Below are positions 17,074 to 25,373 of a stretch of 64,000 bases of DNA, piece by piece. Under the pieces are notes generated by a model, which was given only the letters and a program-made list of their open reading frames with translations, was not told where the DNA came from and ran no database searches. The translations under genes were made by a program, and so were the position numbers. The DNA lies in assembly GCF_001435975.1 (NCBI RefSeq), contig NZ_AYYR01000039.1, forward strand, positions 1 through 64,000, given 5' to 3'. Numbering within the stretch: position 1 is the first letter of the stretch; the number at the start of each line of letters is the position of its first letter. This DNA comes from Secundilactobacillus collinoides DSM 20515 = JCM 1123 (lineage in GTDB: Bacteria > Bacillota > Bacilli > Lactobacillales > Lactobacillaceae).

Positions 17074-18435
17074 ATGGAACAAACAGCCGAAAAACGCCAC
17101 AGCTGGACACAACTCTCTGACGGGTACCTCAGCAAAACCCCCGTCTTTCAGTTTTTACTGGTATCATTAATTTTCCCACTCTGGGGCGCTGCCGCCAGTC
17201 TAAACGATATCCTGATCACGCAATTTAAAACCGTTTTCCAGCTCAATGATGCTGCGACTGCCTTCGTGCAAAGTGCCTTTTATGGCGGGTATTTCTTAAT
17301 TGCCATTCCCGCATCGATGATCATCAAGAAGAACAGTTACAAATTCGCCATCATGACCGGACTGATCTTCTACATCATTGGCTGTGCCACCTTTTTCCCA
17401 GCTTCACACGTGGCCACTTACAGTATGTTTCTGGTTGCCATCTTCGCCATTGCCGTTGGCTTAAGTTTTCTGGAAACATCTTGTGACACCTACAGCTCAA
17501 TGCTTGGCCCGAAACAATATGCCACGATTCGTCTGAACTTCTCACAAACACTAGTACCGCTTGGTGATATTGCCGGGATTCTCCTAGGCAAGTACCTCAT
17601 CTTTGGTTCGGTTGGCAACCTCTCTGAGAAAATGTCGACCATGCACGGTGCTGCTCGGTTAGCATACGGCGAACAAATGTTGCAAATGACGTTGCGTCCT
17701 TATAAGTACATCCTGATCGTGTTGTTGGTGATGCTCGTGATCTTCGCACTTGTGCCAATGCCGCGCGCCAAAGCCACCGCTGAAACCAGTGTTGATAGCG
17801 AAGTGACTGAGGAAGAAAAACCAAGTCTCCGCGAAACAGTGGCCTACCTTTGGCACAACAAGAACTTCAAAAAAGGTGTTTTCACCCAGCTTATCTACGC
17901 CGGATTGCAGACAACAGTTTGGTCGTTTACCATCCGTTTGGCCCTGAACTTGAATCACAACATTACGGATAGCGCAGCCTCAACCTTCATGATTTACAGT
18001 TACGTTGCTTGGTTCGTTGGAAAGCTCGTGGCAAACTTCTTTATGAGTCGCTTCTCGATCACAGGTACTTTGACCGGTTTCTCCCTGCTGGGAGTCGTTA
18101 GCCTAATCGTCACATTTACGGTGCCAAACATGACTGCTGTGTACGCTGCCATCATGACGAGCTTTTTCTTCGGTCCTGAATGGCCAACCATCTACACCCA
18201 CACCCTTGATCAAGTGAAGGAAAAGAAGTACACCGAAACCGCTGGTGCCTTCATCGTAATGGCGCTCATTGGTGGTGCCATTGTGCCCGCTCTGCAGGGG
18301 GTCGTCTCTGACCTGACTGGCTCAATGCAATTCTCATTTATCGTGCCGGCACTGTGCTACTTATACATTACCGTTTACTTCTTCTTAGAATACCGATTTG
18401 AAAAGAAACATCCTGAAGACTTACAGGAACACTAA
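17074..18435 (+). CDS. MFS sugar transporter, FucP-like
   Basis: Integral membrane protein of 453 residues with about 12 helices and a charged central loop (around residues 225-255, ETSVDSEVTEEEKPS). Features of the fucose:H+ symporter family are visible: NDILITQFKTVFQL in the first helix region, FYGGYFLIAIPASM in the second, and FLETSCDTYSSMLGP in helix 5. Adjacency to rbsD suggests ribose as the imported sugar, an inference from context only. AAAGGAG precedes the ATG. A bidirectional terminator follows. Confidence 0.85.
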   Translation: MEQTAEKRHSWTQLSDGYLSKTPVFQFLLVSLIFPLWGAAASLNDILITQFKTVFQLNDAATAFVQSAFYGGYFLIAIPASMIIKKNSYKFAIMTGLIFYIIGCATFFPASHVATYSMFLVAIFAIAVGLSFLETSCDTYSSMLGPKQYATIRLNFSQTLVPLGDIAGILLGKYLIFGSVGNLSEKMSTMHGAARLAYGEQMLQMTLRPYKYILIVLLVMLVIFALVPMPRAKATAETSVDSEVTEEEKPSLRETVAYLWHNKNFKKGVFTQLIYAGLQTTVWSFTIRLALNLNHNITDSAASTFMIYSYVAWFVGKLVANFFMSRFSITGTLTGFSLLGVVSLIVTFTVPNMTAVYAAIMTSFFFGPEWPTIYTHTLDQVKEKKYTETAGAFIVMALIGGAIVPALQGVVSDLTGSMQFSFIVPALCYLYITVYFFLEYRFEKKHPEDLQEH

Positions 18436-18492
18436 TTATTATTCTAAACGTGTCGTACTGGCCGTGACATTAGCGCCGAGTAACGACAAAAC

Positions 18493-18536
18493 AAAAATAC
18501 CAAGCTGAGGAAAATTCCAAAGCTTGGTATTTTTTT
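18493..18536. terminator. Bidirectional terminator between two convergent genes
   Basis: AAAAATACCAAGCT ... AGCTTGGTATTTTT stem with a T run on the plus strand and a matching run on the minus strand; serves the MFS gene and the lactonase-like gene. Confidence 0.8.
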
Positions 18537-18554
18537 ATCACTATTAAATTGTAA

Positions 18555-19595
18555 CTAATATTCGAGTTTCACACAAACGCCTTCAGGTACCGTAACGTCC
18601 TTTTGAACGGTAGTCAACTTACCAGAAGCAGCGTCGCGACTATACAGCGTTGCATTATCAGTGTTTTGGTTAACCAGGATGATGAACGATTCGTCACTGT
18701 TGAAGTTGAAGTCTCGTGGGAAGTCCCCTTCAGCGGGTGTTTGGTCGATCAGTTGAACACTGCCATCGGCTTGAATTGCCAAAGTCGCAAGGGAGTTGAA
18801 GCCCCGGTTAGAGACGTAAATGTATTTGTGGTCACTGGTGATTCGAATCGCAGCGGCGCCGTTATGTTCAGTCCAACTATCCGGAATCGTTTTAATGGTT
18901 TGGCTCAGACTAAAACTGCCGCTCTTTCGGTCATAGTCGAGAACGGAAACTTTGCTTGAGAGTTCACCGGCGAGATAGGCCTTATCAGTTTCTGGGTTGA
19001 AGACAATGTGCCGTGGGCCAAAACCGGCTTCACAGCTGAAACGAGAAACTTCTGACAGTTTACCAGTTGCCGAAACATCATAAACATACACCGTATCGTT
19101 ACCCAGGTCACAAACAACGATTCGGTTATCAGGTGTCAAATCAGCAAAATGTGGGTGGGGGCCGTCTGCTTGTTCTGGAAGCGGTCCTTTACCAGTGTGC
19201 TGGGCCTGATCAGTCTGGGTCAAAGTCCCGTCAGCGGCAATCTTATATACCGTCACAACGCCCATGTGATAGTTGGCCGTGTAAACCAATTGGCGTGCTT
19301 CATCAACGGTCACGTAGGCTGGTGAAGTCCCGTTAGCCAAGTACTTGTCAATTTCAGTAAACGGCCGCGAACTGGCATCAAAGGCCTTCAAACCGCCAAT
19401 TTTTTTACCATCAGCAGATTCAGCATCAATCGCATAAACCTTATTTGCTTTAGATTGTACGAGATAAGTCGGGTTGCCAGAACGGCCGACCAACGTAAGG
19501 TTTTGTAACTTTTTAGCGGCAGTATCAAGTTCTAATTCATAGATACCTTCGCTGCTTTTATGCGTGTATGTCCCAATCAGAAGTTTTTCGATCAT
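18555..19595 (-). CDS. Lactonase family beta-propeller protein (6-phosphogluconolactonase-like)
   Basis: Cytosolic protein of 346 residues, a seven-bladed propeller of the YbhE/Pgl type. Typical segments: LIGTYTHKSSEGIY at the start, GPHPHFADLTPDNR, GFGPRHIVFNP and NGAAAIRITSDHKYIYVSNRG. The family includes 6-phosphogluconolactonases and uncharacterised lactonases; the activity is not proven by sequence. The ATG at 19595 is ten bases after AGGAG; an in-frame TTG at 19604 is too close. It stands alone. Confidence 0.85.
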   Translation of the reverse strand: MIEKLLIGTYTHKSSEGIYELELDTAAKKLQNLTLVGRSGNPTYLVQSKANKVYAIDAESADGKKIGGLKAFDASSRPFTEIDKYLANGTSPAYVTVDEARQLVYTANYHMGVVTVYKIAADGTLTQTDQAQHTGKGPLPEQADGPHPHFADLTPDNRIVVCDLGNDTVYVYDVSATGKLSEVSRFSCEAGFGPRHIVFNPETDKAYLAGELSSKVSVLDYDRKSGSFSLSQTIKTIPDSWTEHNGAAAIRITSDHKYIYVSNRGFNSLATLAIQADGSVQLIDQTPAEGDFPRDFNFNSDESFIILVNQNTDNATLYSRDAASGKLTTVQKDVTVPEGVCVKLEY

Positions 19596-19748
19596 AATCT
19601 TCAATCTCCTATTTATGCAAGTTTGTTAACCCTTTCATTATATCATAAACTATGAAAGCAACATGATTTAATCAATTAAGTTACATTTTCACCCAGATGT
19701 GATACACTAACATTTATCGTACTTTTAGTAAGGAAGGAGCCGTTTATC

Positions 19749-20213
19749 GTGGCTCAGTTTGAAAGATACCATCCAATCATGACTGCTCACTATCAGTTAG
19801 ACTGGCTGACGCAGTTTAAGCTAACGGATATCAACCGGTTGCGCCAACAGACTAATACCGGCGAGACAGTGGTTGAAACAGCAAATTATGTGAACCGCCA
19901 AATGAGTACCATTATGCAGAATCAAGCCCTAATTTGGGGCATTCAAGATAAAACTAGTCAGCAGTTTAACGGCATCATCGGGCTGAGCAAGTTAACTGGT
20001 AACTCAAGTGAGGCTACCTTGGTATTAACTCTGACACCAGATGCTGATGCTCGTCAAGTAGTCAGCGAGTTGGTCGAACACACTGCTGCTTTTGCCGATA
20101 AAGAATTACACCGATCAACTCTCCTTATTGCCGATGATGTGCCGTTAAAATCCCTTTTTCTACAAAATGGGTTTGCTTCAAACGGTACATACCTGTCGCG
20201 AACTGTGGATTAA
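19749..20213 (+). CDS. GNAT-like N-acetyltransferase
   Basis: Protein of 154 residues. The pattern RFERYHPIMTAH-like start, central beta strands (GIIGLSKLTG), and end (LKSLFLQNGFASNGTYLSR) resembles RimL-type GNAT proteins, although the glycine-rich acetyl-CoA loop is weak (TPDADARQVVSELV). GTG start with AAGGAGCCG upstream. Substrate unknown. It lies before perR but with its own spacing of 137 bases. Confidence 0.55.
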   Translation: MAQFERYHPIMTAHYQLDWLTQFKLTDINRLRQQTNTGETVVETANYVNRQMSTIMQNQALIWGIQDKTSQQFNGIIGLSKLTGNSSEATLVLTLTPDADARQVVSELVEHTAAFADKELHRSTLLIADDVPLKSLFLQNGFASNGTYLSRTVD

Positions 20214-20256
20214 ATACCGTTTAAATAGTCTAAATTTAATTAAAAATACGATTAAA

Positions 20257-20302
20257 TTGGAATAATCCTGAAAAACAATCTGTTATATTGGAATTATTCT
20301 AA
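20257..20302 (+). promoter_or_regulatory. Two Per-box-like sites upstream of perR
   Basis: TTGGAATAATCCTGA (20257-20271) and TTGGAATTATTCTAA (20288-20302) resemble the TTATAATNATTATAA Per/Fur-box core, the second at 12 of 15 positions. Autoregulation by PerR is plausible. Confidence 0.45.
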
Positions 20303-20350
20303 TAACTGTCTTATGATGTAGTTAATAATAATTCAAAGGAGGAACCGCAT

Positions 20351-20836
20351 TTGGCAGACGAAGCCCTTGATAAGGCGTTGAATACTTTGTGCGACAAGCA
20401 TGTCCGCATTACACCACAACGCAAACTCATTCTAAATTACCTGATCACACACCATAACCACCCTGCTGTGGAAGTCATTTACCAAGAATTGGCCCCGCAG
20501 ATGAGTAGTTTAAGTCTGGCAACCATTTATAACACACTCAATTTGTTTGTGGAGATGGGGATCGTTATTGAAATTCCAAATGAAAACGGTGGTATTCGCT
20601 ACGACTTCTTTGGTAGTCCCCACTATCACGCAATCTGTGAAAATTGTGGAAAAGTGACCGACATTTTTGACCCGAATTTTCCTAAAATAGAAGAAATGAT
20701 TCAAACGGAAGCTGCCCGGCAGTCTGGCTATAAGATTACCAGCAGTCACATTGAAGTGTACGGCCTGTGTGATGAATGCCAGGCTAAGTTAGCAGCACAG
20801 AAGCCTGATGGTGCCGCTGCTGAGGCACACGTTTAG
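20351..20836 (+). CDS. perR: Fur-family peroxide regulator PerR
   Basis: Cytosolic DNA-binding repressor of 161 residues. N-terminal winged helix (ITPQRKLILNYL, LATIYNTLNLFVEMGIV); regulatory-site residues H and D in HHNHPAVEVI and GGIRYDFFGSPHYH; two zinc-binding CxxC pairs (CENCGK and CDECQ). This residue pattern is typical of PerR rather than Fur or Zur. TTG start with AAAGGAGGA upstream at good spacing. It senses peroxide through metal-catalysed oxidation. A strong terminator-like hairpin follows. Confidence 0.87.
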   Translation: MADEALDKALNTLCDKHVRITPQRKLILNYLITHHNHPAVEVIYQELAPQMSSLSLATIYNTLNLFVEMGIVIEIPNENGGIRYDFFGSPHYHAICENCGKVTDIFDPNFPKIEEMIQTEAARQSGYKITSSHIEVYGLCDECQAKLAAQKPDGAAAEAHV

Positions 20837-20887
20837 GTTGGTGCTGGTCGTTTGTGACCATGAGAATAGAAATTTAAGTGTTTAGTG

Positions 20888-20958
20888 AATAAGCGCCATG
20901 GCTAATTTGGTCATCTTTTGATGAGTTGACCAAATTAGCTATGGTGCTTATTTTTTTG
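20888..20958 (+). terminator. Long terminator hairpin, shared with 25293-25353
   Basis: AATAAGCGCCATGGCTAATTTGGTCA pairs with TGACCAAATTAGCTATGGTGCTTATT, followed by T7. The outer 15 bases of both arms recur in another hairpin near 25293, so this is a small repeated element as well as a perR terminator. Confidence 0.8.
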
Positions 20959-21058
20959 TTTTATGGGTGGCAGTCTTGGTTTTACGTCTTGGTTGGCTCT
21001 GTTTAATGGCGTAGTGGTTTTCTTTTTTGTAAGTAGCCTCCTGTCCTCAAGCCGAAAC

Positions 21059-21179
21059 GTGCTGCACGGGGCAAGGAGTTGCACCTAGTGGACTTTGACC
21101 ACAAAAACCAAGTTCGGACTTTTGTGGTCAAAGTCCACTAGGCTCCACTCCTTAACCGCCCCTGGTTTTGCACGCTTAC
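21059..21179 (+). repeat. Long-hairpin element, complete copy 5
   Basis: Outer stem GTGC/GCAC, GGGGC/GCCCC, AAGGAGT/ACTCCTT; inner stem CTAGTGGACTTTGACCACAAAA fully complementary to its partner; apex ACCAAGTTCGGACT. The terminal motif is changed (GCACGCTTAC). It occupies the gap between perR and the amidase; the remaining DNA to 21368 is featureless. Confidence 0.88.
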
Positions 21180-21368
21180 TTTGTTACCTACTCTTAACAC
21201 GATTGAAAACTAACTCCCTCCTGCCCGTCAACGCAGTCTTCACGCCTGTAATATAAGGCTTTATCTCAAGCTTACCGGTTGTTTTTCACCTCAATCCTCG
21301 GTATGATAACCATCAGAAAATGAATTAGCCGTTCATGCAGAAATCAAAAATTAGAGGGATGAATAGAT

Positions 21369-22469
21369 TTGAAAAAATTAACATTATTAATGACCGGTTT
21401 GCTAACCCTCGTTGCCGTTGGGTTGGTCGGCACACATAGTGCGACAACTGCACATGCCAGTTCGTCAAAACTGAATGACTACATTTCTAGTCAAGATATT
21501 AAACCAGCTTCAATTACTAAGAGTATTTGGAGCGGTTTCCCAAAAAATAAGTACCGTAACGGATACGGCAAGCCTGAGGGGGTCGTCGTTCACGAAACGG
21601 CCAACTCCAGCTCAACCATCTATAACGAAATTGCTTACATGAAGAAAAACTACAACAACGCGTTTGTCCATTCTTTCGTTGATGCCAGTCGGATCATCAA
21701 CATTGCAAATACAAACTACTTGGCTTGGGGTGTTGGTTACCCAGGTAACGCGCGGTTCGTTCAATTTGAACAAATTGAAGTCCACAGCAAGTCAGCCTTC
21801 GCACATGAAATTGCCAACGCTGCTTGGTACACCGCCTACCTGCTCCATGAATATAACTTGAAGCCAAACGATGCGGCCTATGATGGTAAAGGGACGGTCT
21901 GGTCACATAACGCCGTTTCTAAATACCTTGGCGGCTCATCACATACCGACCCAGTTGGGTACTACTCTTCAAATGGTAAGAAGTACTTCGGTCAGGCATA
22001 CACCATGGCTCAGTTCTACACACTGGTTAAGGCTTACTACAACAGCGGGACATCATCATCGTCTTCATCAACTGCCTCAACCTCGTTGAATAAGGCAACG
22101 TACACAAGTGAGTCCACTACGGCCACACTTTCAAGCTCATACAGCAAGTACAAGCTCTACAACCACGTTAAGGGCACCTACACCAACATGACAACGTACA
22201 AGTGGTCTTCTATCAGTGCTAAGACTGGTAAGAAAGTGTACATCAACATGAAGGGTATTCGGAGTCCTCAAGGCAGCACTTGGTACCGATTTACGACCAG
22301 TACCGCAAAGGGTGCTAAACAATATTGGGCATACTCAGACGCGTTTAACTTATCAACAACGGCGTCATCATCAAGCGCAAGTTCCAGCTCAAACGCCGCA
22401 ACGAGTTCAAGTTCAAGCAGCACCACAACTGCCAGCTCAACCACGGCTTCCAGCTCAAGCTCAAACTAA
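21369..22469 (+). CDS. Secreted N-acetylmuramoyl-L-alanine amidase with Ser-rich tail
   Basis: Cell-wall hydrolase of 366 residues. Signal peptide at 1-30 (KKLTLLMTGLLTLVAVGLVG, cleavage near AHA). Amidase_2 domain about 40-220, with zinc-site histidines in VVHETANSS, FVHSFVD and SSHTDPVGYY. A surface-binding SH3/GW-like module follows (about 240-325; YKLYNHVKGTY, WYRFTTST), and the last 40 residues are almost pure Ser/Ala/Thr. TTG start with AGAGGGA upstream. Such enzymes cleave the glycan-peptide bond of peptidoglycan and act in autolysis or cell separation. No LPXTG is seen. Confidence 0.85.
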   Translation: MKKLTLLMTGLLTLVAVGLVGTHSATTAHASSSKLNDYISSQDIKPASITKSIWSGFPKNKYRNGYGKPEGVVVHETANSSSTIYNEIAYMKKNYNNAFVHSFVDASRIINIANTNYLAWGVGYPGNARFVQFEQIEVHSKSAFAHEIANAAWYTAYLLHEYNLKPNDAAYDGKGTVWSHNAVSKYLGGSSHTDPVGYYSSNGKKYFGQAYTMAQFYTLVKAYYNSGTSSSSSSTASTSLNKATYTSESTTATLSSSYSKYKLYNHVKGTYTNMTTYKWSSISAKTGKKVYINMKGIRSPQGSTWYRFTTSTAKGAKQYWAYSDAFNLSTTASSSSASSSSNAATSSSSSSTTTASSTTASSSSSN

Positions 22470-22480
22470 TCATGCACGTC

Positions 22481-22512
22481 AAGAAGTCAGCAATAAGCTG
22501 GCTTCTTTTTTT
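22481..22512 (+). terminator. Terminator of the amidase gene
   Basis: AAGAAGTCAGC / GCTGGCTTCTT hairpin with an eight-base T run, a few bases after the stop. Confidence 0.85.
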
Positions 22513-22667
22513 TGCTCTTTTACATAAAAGTTATCAGGAATAGTAACCACCGAAACCGTTCTGACCACTCTTAATACCTTGACAGTGCAGTGTCACTGAA
22601 CGGGCACCGACTTCGAGCTAGCACTAGAGAGTCTCAGACCCGAATGATATCATCCCAATATCAAATA

Positions 22668-22708
22668 AAGAAGCCACCCAGCAACAACCGTTACCTGGGT
22701 GACTTCTT
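22668..22708 (-). terminator. Terminator of the YibE/F operon
   Basis: On the minus strand AAGAAGTCACCCAGG ... CTGGGTGGCTTCTT, followed by TATTTG; located 20 bases beyond the second YibE/F gene. Confidence 0.7.
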
Positions 22709-22726
22709 GACACTTTACTCTGTCTT

Positions 22727-23500
22727 TTATTCAGATTTATTCGGGTTTTCCCGCATCCGTCTGACCCGCAGCATCATCGCTGAAGTCGTCAGCGGAATCG
22801 TTGCAATGACGGAAATCATCGAAAACAAGACCATTAGGATCTGCCCAACAAAGATGCGATCATTTAAAATTTCTCCTAACGAGTAGTGCACACTCGCAAA
22901 CCAGATAAACAACGCGAGAAAACCGCCAAAGAAGCCGAAGAACAAGGTGTTAAACGTTGTCCCGATAATTTGCTTACCAATTCGCAAACCGGCACCCTGC
23001 AGGTTTTTCAGCTCAATTTTAGGATGCTGTTCCAGAATCTCGGCTAAGCCGGCAGAAATGGCGATTGCAGCTTCTGCAATTGCACCCAGTGTACTGAGAA
23101 TAGCGGTTGCCATCGCGACTTGCAGGTAATTAATACCTAACACGTTTGACATGCCTTCCAAGTCTTCACTATCTTCCTGTCCAAACCCCTGAATCTGTGC
23201 CCAGTGCTCGACTGGGACAATCACTAACACCAGCACGACCAGCACAATGAGTGACGCGTAGAAGGCTACTTCGGTGCTGTAATCGTCACTGCCACCAAGA
23301 AAAATGGTCATTGCTAGAACGATAATACTGGTGACCAGCGTCACCACGATTGGGTTTAAATGAAACGCCATCAACACAATGGCGAAGAATAGCGCGCCAA
23401 AGTTGAACAGCAGGCTCAAGAATGCTTGGACGCCCTGTTTACCGCTCACTAAGACCATTGAAACCAATAAGACTAACCCTAATGCCGTAATCGTGCCCAT
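22727..23500 (-). CDS. YibE/F family membrane protein, second gene of pair
   Basis: Integral membrane protein of 257 residues with about seven helices. Family hallmarks: a run of hydrophobic helices at the N-terminus, then LSTLGAIAEAAIAISAGLAEI and AGLRIGKQIIGTTFNTLFFGFFGG. Its ATG overlaps the end of the preceding YibE/F gene by 22 bases, so the two are co-translated and probably form one complex. Function unknown; the family is widespread in lactic acid bacteria. Confidence 0.85.
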   Translation of the reverse strand: MGTITALGLVLLVSMVLVSGKQGVQAFLSLLFNFGALFFAIVLMAFHLNPIVVTLVTSIIVLAMTIFLGGSDDYSTEVAFYASLIVLVVLVLVIVPVEHWAQIQGFGQEDSEDLEGMSNVLGINYLQVAMATAILSTLGAIAEAAIAISAGLAEILEQHPKIELKNLQGAGLRIGKQIIGTTFNTLFFGFFGGFLALFIWFASVHYSLGEILNDRIFVGQILMVLFSMISVIATIPLTTSAMMLRVRRMRENPNKSE

Positions 23501-24606
23501 GGCTTTTTACCCCCTAACACCATACTTGTAATGCCGCATGCCAGCGGAACCGTCAACACGATTCCAATACCGCTGATCAGACTTTGAATGACACCAAGCG
23601 ACATGGTCATATTAAATGTGTAGCCCCACGAGTTTGCGTTTTTAAAGTAGAGCAGCGCCAGCGGTAAGGTGTCAGCAACAAAAATGAAGAACAGCACATT
23701 GATCAACGGTCCCATGATCTCACCACCGATTTGTCGGCCGGATTTAAAGATCTGCTTCGCCGTGACATCGGGTCGTTCCTCTTTGAGTGCAGTGAGTGAC
23801 GCAATGATATCTGTGGATTCATCCATGACAGCACCCAACGACCCCAATAATGTCTCGGCTAAAAATAGCGGCTTGGGCAACTGGGTCACGTACTGCATTG
23901 ACTCATAGTAGACGCCCTTTTCGTTCGTAACCATAAAGACAAGCAGGGCAATGATGATCGACAACGCGGTCCCGCCGATCGTCGTGGCAAGCGTCATCAG
24001 CATTTGTTTATTCGGCCCGATAACAATTAGTAGCGTCAACGCCGCAAAAACAATGGCCAGCAACCCGAATATCACGAGCACTTTACTGCCTTGAGTATCC
24101 GAATTCCAGTTGACCGCCATGGCAAATAGCACGGCGTTAACGACCACGCTCAAAAAGGCCATAGCCCCACTGAACCGCATGAGAATCAACAGCACACTGA
24201 GCGTCAACCACACGACGAACGCCAACGACGTATCTCGTTTCAGTCCCGAAATGGTACTGCTCGTAATTTCCCCGTGATGCCGGTGCAACGTCAAGAACAC
24301 ATGCTGATGCCGATAATACGCCTGAGTCGTTGCCTGAGATTTCATATATGTATTCTTGATAGTAAGCTGCTGCCCCTTATCCTTACCATTCGTAATCGTC
24401 CCAGTAACTGCTTGTGTGATTTGCCGATCTTTGTTTTCAAACTGATCGGATTGCTGTTCATTTGCCGTGGTCTTAACGGTTGTGATCTTCATAATCGATT
24501 GCTGGTAAAGACCATCATCGTGCGCGATTCCCAACACGCAAAGGCCGCCAATCAAAACAATGATAATCGGCCACCATTTCAACCAACGGCGCATAACTGA
24601 TTGCAT
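23479..24606 (-). CDS. YibE/F family membrane protein, first gene of pair
   Basis: Membrane protein of 375 residues. One N-terminal helix is followed by an extracytoplasmic region of about 90 residues, then seven or eight helices. The motif LLGSLGAVMDESTDIIASL followed by GGEIMGPLINVLFF matches the corresponding motif in its partner. The ATG at 24606 has GGGGTG eight bases upstream; the open frame upstream of it lacks support. The 358-base stretch up to 24964 shows no clear feature beyond AT-rich promoter-like DNA. Confidence 0.85.
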   Translation of the reverse strand: MQSVMRRWLKWWPIIIVLIGGLCVLGIAHDDGLYQQSIMKITTVKTTANEQQSDQFENKDRQITQAVTGTITNGKDKGQQLTIKNTYMKSQATTQAYYRHQHVFLTLHRHHGEITSSTISGLKRDTSLAFVVWLTLSVLLILMRFSGAMAFLSVVVNAVLFAMAVNWNSDTQGSKVLVIFGLLAIVFAALTLLIVIGPNKQMLMTLATTIGGTALSIIIALLVFMVTNEKGVYYESMQYVTQLPKPLFLAETLLGSLGAVMDESTDIIASLTALKEERPDVTAKQIFKSGRQIGGEIMGPLINVLFFIFVADTLPLALLYFKNANSWGYTFNMTMSLGVIQSLISGIGIVLTVPLACGITSMVLGGKKPWARLRH

Positions 24607-24964
24607 AACTTTCACCCCAAAACACGTTTTGAATTTATCATAACACACCCTTCAAATGGCCGGTTTGGGTCGGTTGATAATTAACTAAACTGTTACTATT
24701 TTAGGCAGAGCTTATAACAGAATGGCACCGACCTAGAAAAATGATAAGCACGGGGTCAAACGCGAGATTGAAACGTTACATATTCGCAAAGCAGGCTAGC
24801 AAAACGAATTTTGTTAAAAAAGACTAGAGTAACGGAACGTTGTCTTGCTAGGCATAATGCCGGTTTATCAACAAAAATCCCAAATCCAACCTTGCATTCA
24901 CCCCCCTTCCTGCGTTAAAATAATTGAATGATTGATTAATATTTTTTTGAAGTGAGGGTTAGAC

Positions 24965-25081
24965 ATGAGAAAAGCACATCCACATGGAGTACAAGGCCAT
25001 CGTCCAGTTAATGCTAAAAAGGGCGAGAAGCGCCAAAAAGAAGTAGCCGACTTACAAAAGTGGCTTAAGAACAAGAAGTAA
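24965..25081 (+). CDS. Basic 38-residue peptide
   Basis: Short gene with GAAGTGAGGG before its ATG and a strong terminator immediately after the TAA. The peptide begins MRKAHPHGVQGHRPV and ends in a lysine-rich helix (KEVADLQKWLKNKK); it has 13 Lys/Arg residues and no hydrophobic segment, so it is probably cytosolic and may bind nucleic acid. Gene-like spacing and its own terminator support it. Family unknown to me. Confidence 0.6.
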   Translation: MRKAHPHGVQGHRPVNAKKGEKRQKEVADLQKWLKNKK

Positions 25082-25088
25082 TTAGAGG

Positions 25089-25124
25089 AGCTCTGTAAAG
25101 CGTTTTGCTTTACGGGCTTTTTTT
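25089..25124 (+). terminator. Terminator of the 38-residue peptide gene
   Basis: AGCTCTGTAAAGC / GCTTTACGGGCT hairpin with a seven-base T run, starting eight bases after the stop. Confidence 0.85.
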
Positions 25125-25243
25125 GTAGAGTGTGGAAGCAGGCGCTCAGAGGGCGGAGCCTAAGGGGCTTTGACCGAAAAAGGCCGGGCTTGCTTTTTTT
25201 GGTCGAAGCCCCTTAGGCAGGAGCCCTCTGCCTGCTGGAACAC
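25125..25243 (-). repeat. Long-hairpin element, complete copy 6, inverted
   Basis: The only copy in opposite orientation. On the minus strand: outer stem GTGT/ACAC, GCAGGC/GCCTGC, AGAGGGC/GCCCTCT, inner stem CCTAAGGGGCTTCGACC / GGTCAAAGCCCCTTAGG. On the plus strand it begins GTAGAGTG directly after the peptide gene's terminator, so it again lies 3' of a gene in the TAG-first direction. Confidence 0.87.
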
Positions 25244-25292
25244 GTTTCAGCTATGTAGCTAAAAACCGCAGCAGCCGATCCCACTCAACACC

Positions 25293-25353
25293 AATAAGCA
25301 CCATAGCTAACAACATCATCCAAACGATGATCAAGTTAGCTATGGTGCTTATT
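25293..25353. repeat. Hairpin repeat, AATAAGCACCATAGCTAA
   Basis: Near-perfect inverted repeat AATAAGCACCATAGCTAAC ... GTTAGCTATGGTGCTTATT around a second small palindrome. The arms match the perR terminator hairpin at 20888-20958. It lies just beyond the 3' end of the ABC exporter operon and may terminate it. Confidence 0.75.
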
Positions 25354-25373
25354 CTGTACCCAGTGGACGACCA

